In this document: positions 60,445 through 64,000 of the stretch, one piece after another
Layout of the letters: the number at the start of each line of letters is the position of its first letter
Numbering within the stretch: the stretch's first letter is position 1
NCBI GenBank assembly: GCA_030426905.1
Contig: JAUHXQ010000001.1
Span: forward strand, 186,001 to 250,000
Source: Alphaproteobacteria bacterium
Lineage (GTDB): Bacteria; Pseudomonadota; Alphaproteobacteria; Rickettsiales; JABSSG01
Reading direction: 5' to 3'
DNA: 64,000 bases
Notes under the pieces: model-generated
The model's input: only the letters and a program-made list of their open reading frames with translations
The model's database searches: none
What the model was told of the DNA's origin: nothing
Made by a program: the position numbers and the translations under genes

Positions 60445-61119
60445 ATGAAAGCAACAAATATTGGACATAGGCAGAGACTCAAAGATAAGTTGATAAGATC
60501 TGACATGAGTAATCTTCACGATTATGAAATACTAGAATTGTTATTATTTTATTCAATTCCTCGCAAAGATGTTAAGCCTATAGCAAAAAATTTATTAAGT
60601 GAATTTGGAAGTATAGGAAAAATACTTAGTACTCCATCAGAAAAGCTAAGCAAAACAATAGGCTTAGGCCAAACAACAATCATTTTGTTCAAAGTTGTGC
60701 GAGAAATCATAAACAATGTAACAAAAGAGCAAATTATGAAACGTCCTATCATTAAATCATGGGATAAATTAATAGAATATGTTCGTAGTAATATAGGCTA
60801 TAAAAACACAGAGAATTTGCATACTTTATATTTAAATCATAAGAATATACTAATAGCAGACAAAGTTTATGATCATGGTACGGTTAATACTGTAAGTATA
60901 TATCCAAGAGAAATAGTGAAATTTGCTTTGTTTCATGATGCTAGCTCTATTATTTTAGTGCACAACCATCCAAGTGGTGTAACAGAGCCTTCAAAAGCTG
61001 ATTTGGCTCTAACTAAAGCAGCACAAGAGGCTTTAAATACAATTAATGTGACGTTGTTAGATCATATAATAATAAGCAGTAATAGCTATTTTAGCTTTAA
61101 AAGAAATAATTTACTGTAG
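60445..61119 (+). CDS. radC: RadC-family JAB/MPN-domain protein
   Basis: An N-terminal helix-hairpin-helix-like region (DYEILELLLFYSIPRKDVKP, LLSEFGSIGKIL) precedes the C-terminal JAMM metal site with ILVHNHPSGVTEPSKADLALT. RadC proteins were named for a repair phenotype, but the biochemical role is unsettled. 224 residues, ordinary. The ATG at 60445 gives the usual N-terminus; it follows map after 31 bases. Confidence 0.95.
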   Translation: MKATNIGHRQRLKDKLIRSDMSNLHDYEILELLLFYSIPRKDVKPIAKNLLSEFGSIGKILSTPSEKLSKTIGLGQTTIILFKVVREIINNVTKEQIMKRPIIKSWDKLIEYVRSNIGYKNTENLHTLYLNHKNILIADKVYDHGTVNTVSIYPREIVKFALFHDASSIILVHNHPSGVTEPSKADLALTKAAQEALNTINVTLLDHIIISSNSYFSFKRNNLL

Positions 61120-61136
61120 CTAAAAATTCAAAAGCG

Positions 61137-61811
61137 ATGAAGAGATTAGATAATAAAATTGCTTTAATAACCGGAGCTTCTAGTGGGATTGGGAATATTA
61201 TTGCGCGTAAATATTTAGAAGAAGGAGCTCATATTATTGCAGTCGGTAGAGATTTAAAAAAATTGGAAGAGTTAGATGATTATGCAAAATTTTGTAATTC
61301 ATCAACTACAATAGTTAGACTTGATCTCCGGGAAGGATCAAAAATATTTACTCTAGCAAAAGAGATTGCACAGAAGTTTAACAAATTAGATGTTTTAATA
61401 TTAAATGCTGCAATTTTAGGAGAAATTGCTCCTTTAGAATATTATGATCCTAACGTATGGAATCAAGTTATTGCGGTCAATTTAAATGCAAATTTTTATT
61501 TATTACGAACATTAACTCCTCTTATTAAGCAGTCAGTTGCAGGCCATATTATTTTTGTTAGTTGCAACATGAGTAATAAAAATAATGCTTATTGGGGGGC
61601 TTACTCTGTATCAAAAGCTGCTTTAGAGAAGCTTGCTAAAGTTTGCGAAGAAGAGAATAAAACCAATAATATAAAAACGCATTTTATCACTCCTACTCCT
61701 GTGGATACTAATCTTAGAAAAACAGCTTTTCGTGGTATTACGGTAGGTAAAGTAAACAATCATTGCGAAATAGAGCATCTTTTTCTTAAAAATATTTTTA
61801 CTCAAACTTAG
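61137..61811 (+). CDS. Short-chain dehydrogenase/reductase
   Basis: Classical SDR: nucleotide-binding TGASSGIG (12-19), VGRD at the end of beta-2, LNAAIL (NNAG-like) and the catalytic YSVSK with Y156 and K160; the triad Ser is probably S142 in FVSCNMSN. 224 residues, without a clear C-terminal substrate loop, so the substrate is unknown; it resembles the YciK-like group. It follows radC by 17 bases and may be cotranscribed with it. Confidence 0.9.
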   Translation: MKRLDNKIALITGASSGIGNIIARKYLEEGAHIIAVGRDLKKLEELDDYAKFCNSSTTIVRLDLREGSKIFTLAKEIAQKFNKLDVLILNAAILGEIAPLEYYDPNVWNQVIAVNLNANFYLLRTLTPLIKQSVAGHIIFVSCNMSNKNNAYWGAYSVSKAALEKLAKVCEEENKTNNIKTHFITPTPVDTNLRKTAFRGITVGKVNNHCEIEHLFLKNIFTQT

Positions 61812-61838
61812 AAGAATTATGTTAAAAAATAACGAAAA

Positions 61839-61890
61839 TTAACTTTTTATTAATATATGTTGTCTATAATAAAATTAAAAGTTATTTAAA
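61839..61890 (+). promoter_or_regulatory. Duplicated leader, copy 1
   Basis: This 52-base leader starts TTAACTTTTTATTAATAT (61839-61856) and ends AATTAAAAGTTATTTAAA just before the ATG. The same two blocks, in the same order and almost the same spacing, recur at 62341-62391. TATAAT at 61865-61870 may be the -10. TAACTTTT near the start can pair with AAAAGTTA near the end. No ribosome site is seen. It shows that the gene pair was copied with its regulatory region. Confidence 0.65.
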
Positions 61891-62256
61891 ATGAAACCAA
61901 ACTCACAAGGATATAGTCCTAGAAGTAATTTACGTATCAATATTTATCCATGCCTAAGTCCAATTCCAAAAGATACTGACCCCTTTACGGGTGCAACTAG
62001 TATAACCAGTGCTACTACTAATGGAGGTAATGAAAATGAAGAATTTTGTGTAAAGCCTGATGATCTTCCAAGTCCGAAAAGTAATTATGTTGTTTCACCT
62101 AATACACTTCCTATACATACAATTTACAGTCCACGTAATCATAATCATAGAAATGATGAAAACCCTATTGGTGATATCGATGGGTTAGAAGGTACTCCTC
62201 GTACTAATGATCCTGATATTCTTGGTCTTTTAGCAGCACATGGCTTCCCCATCTAA
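61891..62256 (+). CDS. Small hypothetical protein, paralogue 1 of a tandem pair
   Basis: No known family. Pro-, Ser-, Asn- and Thr-rich, 121 residues, without signal peptide or membrane segment, probably largely disordered. It shares with the next gene an N-terminal motif L-x-I-N-I-x-P-x-x-S-x-x-x-x-DTDP-F/L-T (LRINIYPCLSPIPKDTDPFT here) and a C-terminal D-x-x-I-x-x-L-x-x-x-G-F/Y (DPDILGLLAAHGF). The upstream leader is also shared. The middle, with SPRNHNHRNDENP, is unlike its partner. Lineage-specific; function unknown. Confidence 0.75.
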   Translation: MKPNSQGYSPRSNLRINIYPCLSPIPKDTDPFTGATSITSATTNGGNENEEFCVKPDDLPSPKSNYVVSPNTLPIHTIYSPRNHNHRNDENPIGDIDGLEGTPRTNDPDILGLLAAHGFPI

Positions 62257-62340
62257 CAACATTTCTTAGATTAAATAGACCTTAATTTTCTTAGAATATA
62301 CTTGTGGGATTGGTAACATTACATTGGAAAATAATAAAAA

Positions 62341-62391
62341 TTAACTTTTTATTAATATTTATTATTCATAATAAATTAAAAGTTATTTAAA
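62341..62391 (+). promoter_or_regulatory. Duplicated leader, copy 2
   Basis: This 51-base leader repeats both conserved blocks of copy 1: TTAACTTTTTATTAATAT (62341-62358) and AATTAAAAGTTATTTAAA directly before the ATG. The spacer between them differs more (TATTATTCATAATA), so the end blocks look selectively kept. The -10 here would be the weaker CATAATA region. Confidence 0.65.
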
Positions 62392-62712
62392 ATGGAACAA
62401 AACCCCCCTGTTAATAGTCAAACTGAAATACCCTCGGTTAGTAGTAGCTTATGCATTAATATTTGTCCTGACTCAAGTTCAAGCATCAGAGACACTGATC
62501 CATTAACCAATGAAAGTTATGAGGATGTTTGTACTTGCAAATTTGAAGATTGCTTAGATTATCTCTATATTTATGAAGAAGATCCTACTCCTATAAACGA
62601 GGTTTTTTATCCCAACCCTTATTGTGGAAATTATAAAGTATCTATTCCAACTACTGGTGATTCTGAGATTGATGATTTTTTAGAAACATACGGGTATCTT
62701 GTTCGAATTTAG
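62392..62712 (+). CDS. Small hypothetical protein, paralogue 2 of a tandem pair
   Basis: 106 residues, acidic and Cys-rich (ESYEDVCTCKFEDCLDYLYI, YPNPYCGNYKV), no membrane segment or signal peptide. The N-terminal LCINICPDSSSSIRDTDPLT and the C-terminal DSEIDDFLETYGY align with the preceding gene, while the middle has diverged. Same leader, same strand, about 135 bases apart. A short stem plus T-run directly at its stop may end transcription. Function unknown. Confidence 0.75.
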   Translation: MEQNPPVNSQTEIPSVSSSLCINICPDSSSSIRDTDPLTNESYEDVCTCKFEDCLDYLYIYEEDPTPINEVFYPNPYCGNYKVSIPTTGDSEIDDFLETYGYLVRI

Positions 62713-62728
62713 GAAAATTTCCTTTTTT
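62711..62728 (+). terminator. Possible short Rho-independent terminator after the tandem pair
   Basis: AGGAA, loop AAT, and TTCCT form a 5-pair stem that overlaps the stop codon and runs into a T-tract (62723-62728). The stem is short, so confidence is limited. Confidence 0.45.
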
Positions 62729-62857
62729 TATACTGACCGTGTTAAAAATTTTCATTAAGTATTATTATTAATTGATTGCAATGTCTAATCTAGTAATATA
62801 ATTATTATTAAGTAAAGCTTTTATAAGCATTTGAATAATTTAATATAGGTACTGAGA

Positions 62858-63322
62858 ATGTCTGGAGTTAATAAAGTAATATTAGTGGGTCATCTAGGAG
62901 CGGATCCCGAAATTAGAGCTACTCAAGACGGGAGAGAAATCGCTAGGTTTTCACTAGCAACGACTGAAACTTGGAAAAGTAAAGATACGGGAGAAAAAAA
63001 GGAGCGCACTGAGTGGCATAGAATAGTGGTATTTAGTCCAGGTTTGGTAACAGTAGTAAAAAACTATGTTAATAAAGGTTCTAAGTTGTATATAGAAGGT
63101 AGTTTACAAACACGTAAATATACAGGGGAAGATAACATTGAAAAATATACTACAGAAATAGTATTGCAAGGTTTTAATTGTTCTTTAACTATGTTAGATA
63201 GCAAGAGAGATAACATGTCTGCTCCTAACATGACTCACTCTACTGCAAGAGTAAATTCTAATGATACGCAAAATCATTCTTCAAATTTGGCAGAAGAATT
63301 AGAAGATGAAATACCTTTTTGA
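62858..63322 (+). CDS. ssb: Single-stranded DNA-binding protein
   Basis: OB-fold protein that coats single-stranded DNA. Conserved start SGVNKVILVGHLGADPEIR, then ARFSLATTETWKSKDTGEKK, ERTEWHRIVVF and GSKLYIEGSLQTRKYT. The disordered tail ends in LEDEIPF, the conserved acidic tip that recruits repair and replication proteins (RecJ among them in other bacteria). 154 residues. Followed by a terminator. Confidence 0.97.
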   Translation: MSGVNKVILVGHLGADPEIRATQDGREIARFSLATTETWKSKDTGEKKERTEWHRIVVFSPGLVTVVKNYVNKGSKLYIEGSLQTRKYTGEDNIEKYTTEIVLQGFNCSLTMLDSKRDNMSAPNMTHSTARVNSNDTQNHSSNLAEELEDEIPF

Positions 63323-63347
63323 ACTACTATAGCTACGAGTAGTTTTT
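63322..63347 (+). terminator. Rho-independent terminator of ssb
   Basis: AACTACT (63322-63328) pairs with AGTAGTT (63338-63344), giving a 7-pair stem with a 9-base loop, followed by a T-run to 63347. It begins at the ssb stop codon. Confidence 0.7.
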
Positions 63348-63369
63348 AACTTAGGATAACCTTTGATTT

Positions 63370-64000
63370 TTACGCTAATATTTTGCTTCTATCATCAGTA
63401 GTGATTGACACTGAAGCCATATTATATTTCATTATTAATTCTGGGTTATCAAGAGGTATAGAGCAAATAAACTGATTACCTTTTTGCTGTGATTGAAATT
63501 TTACACTACCACCGTGAAGTTCAATAAAACTTTTCACTATAGCTAACCCTAAACCAGAATGAGCTTTTTTAGATCCACGTTTATTTTCTATGTGCGCAAA
63601 TTTTTCAAAAATCTTTTTTTGATCTGTTAAATTTATGGTGTGACCATTATCCTCAACTATAAAGTAGATATTTTTGTTTTTAATTTTTTGTACTTTTAGT
63701 TTTATTACACCTTCCTCTTTTGATCGCTCTATTGCGTTACTAACTAATTTAAAAATAACTTGTTTTATTCTAAGCACATCTCCAAACATATAACCGATGT
63801 CTTTGTTGCAATAAAAGCGGAAAGATAACTTATTTTCTCTTATCCTTTCTCTAATCAATAAAACTAATCCATCTAAAGCACTATAAATATCAAATTTACT
63901 TATTTCAAGCTCCATATACCCTGCATCTATTGATGCTAAATCAAGTATGTCGTTAATTAACCCCATTAGATATCTGGAAGAGTTATTAATAAATTCTATA
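63370..64000 (-). CDS. Sensor histidine kinase, C-terminal part (5' end outside window)
   Basis: The frame is open past the internal ATG at 63966 to the window edge, so this is the C-terminal part of a longer kinase. Seen: the second dimerisation helix (YLMGLINDILDLASIDAGYM), then the HATPase domain with N box FKLVSNAIERS, G1 VEDNGH, F box FEKFAHIENK and G2 SGLGLAIVKSFIELHGG. The phospho-His lies outside the window. The INDILDLASIDAG helix resembles PleC/DivJ-type alphaproteobacterial hybrid kinases. No receiver domain follows; 198+ residues seen. Confidence 0.9.
   Translation of the reverse strand, partial: IEFINNSSRYLMGLINDILDLASIDAGYMELEISKFDIYSALDGLVLLIRERIRENKLSFRFYCNKDIGYMFGDVLRIKQVIFKLVSNAIERSKEEGVIKLKVQKIKNKNIYFIVEDNGHTINLTDQKKIFEKFAHIENKRGSKKAHSGLGLAIVKSFIELHGGSVKFQSQQKGNQFICSIPLDNPELIMKYNMASVSITTDDRSKILA

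Overview
This is a compact, strongly AT-rich alphaproteobacterial chromosome segment, most likely from an obligate intracellular member of the Rickettsiales (family not resolved from this window alone). The pointers are a VirB8/VirB9 pair of a P-type type IV secretion system standing apart from other vir genes, a DUF2610 protein (a family I associate with Rickettsia), the NDUFA12-like complex I accessory subunit, an hflK-hflC-degP operon, MlaD, a scattered set of cell-wall genes (ftsW-murG in one place, murF-mraY in another) and many small gaps with short gene overlaps. No gene-free stretch exceeds 300 bases; the longest are about 240 bases (26124-26362 and 52180-52425).

Layout. 1-4470 (+): end of metG, tatD and a compact folate block folK-folP-folC with overlapping ends. 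4479-11755 (-): ftsW, murG, a lipoprotein, glpX, recJ and, last in line, a full-length phosphagen (arginine/creatine-type) kinase, the most unexpected gene here. 11830-15675 (+): DUF2610 protein, rlmN, comEC. 15693-24325: lptG-like permease, membrane-anchored spermidine-synthase-like protein, tRNA-Asn, GNAT, an unknown protein, a TPR protein, murF-mraY, a toxin/OCH1-type glycosyltransferase and a 34-residue basic mini-protein. 24416-29952: tRNA-Thr, a stand-alone FMN glutamate-synthase-like protein, a DegT aminotransferase, oligopeptidase B and a small hypothetical gene. 30118-34574: degP-hflC-hflK and mrp. 34612-48325: hypothetical protein, cytochrome b561, ruvX, a dicarboxylate/amino-acid symporter, ftsH, ligA, pepP, ftsK, recD2. 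48347-52179 (-): a CAP59-like glycosyltransferase, pssA, psd, virB9, virB8. 52426-64000: ffh, clpB, mlaD, NDUFA12, rnhA, trpS, cinA-like, map, radC, an SDR, two paralogous small unknown proteins with duplicated leaders, ssb and a histidine kinase running off the window.

How it fits together. The core is housekeeping: peptidoglycan precursor export and assembly, phosphatidylethanolamine synthesis (pssA-psd), envelope protein quality control (DegP, HflKC, FtsH), LPS/phospholipid transport (LptG, MlaD), DNA repair and secretion. Between these sit accessory genes of the kind found in host-associated bacteria: two unrelated glycosyltransferases, a TPR protein, several lineage-type hypotheticals, and an amino-acid symporter. 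The phosphagen kinase, with GlpX gluconeogenesis nearby, suggests ATP buffering or use of a host phosphagen pool; this is inference. No CRISPR array, insertion sequence, phage block or rRNA gene was seen.
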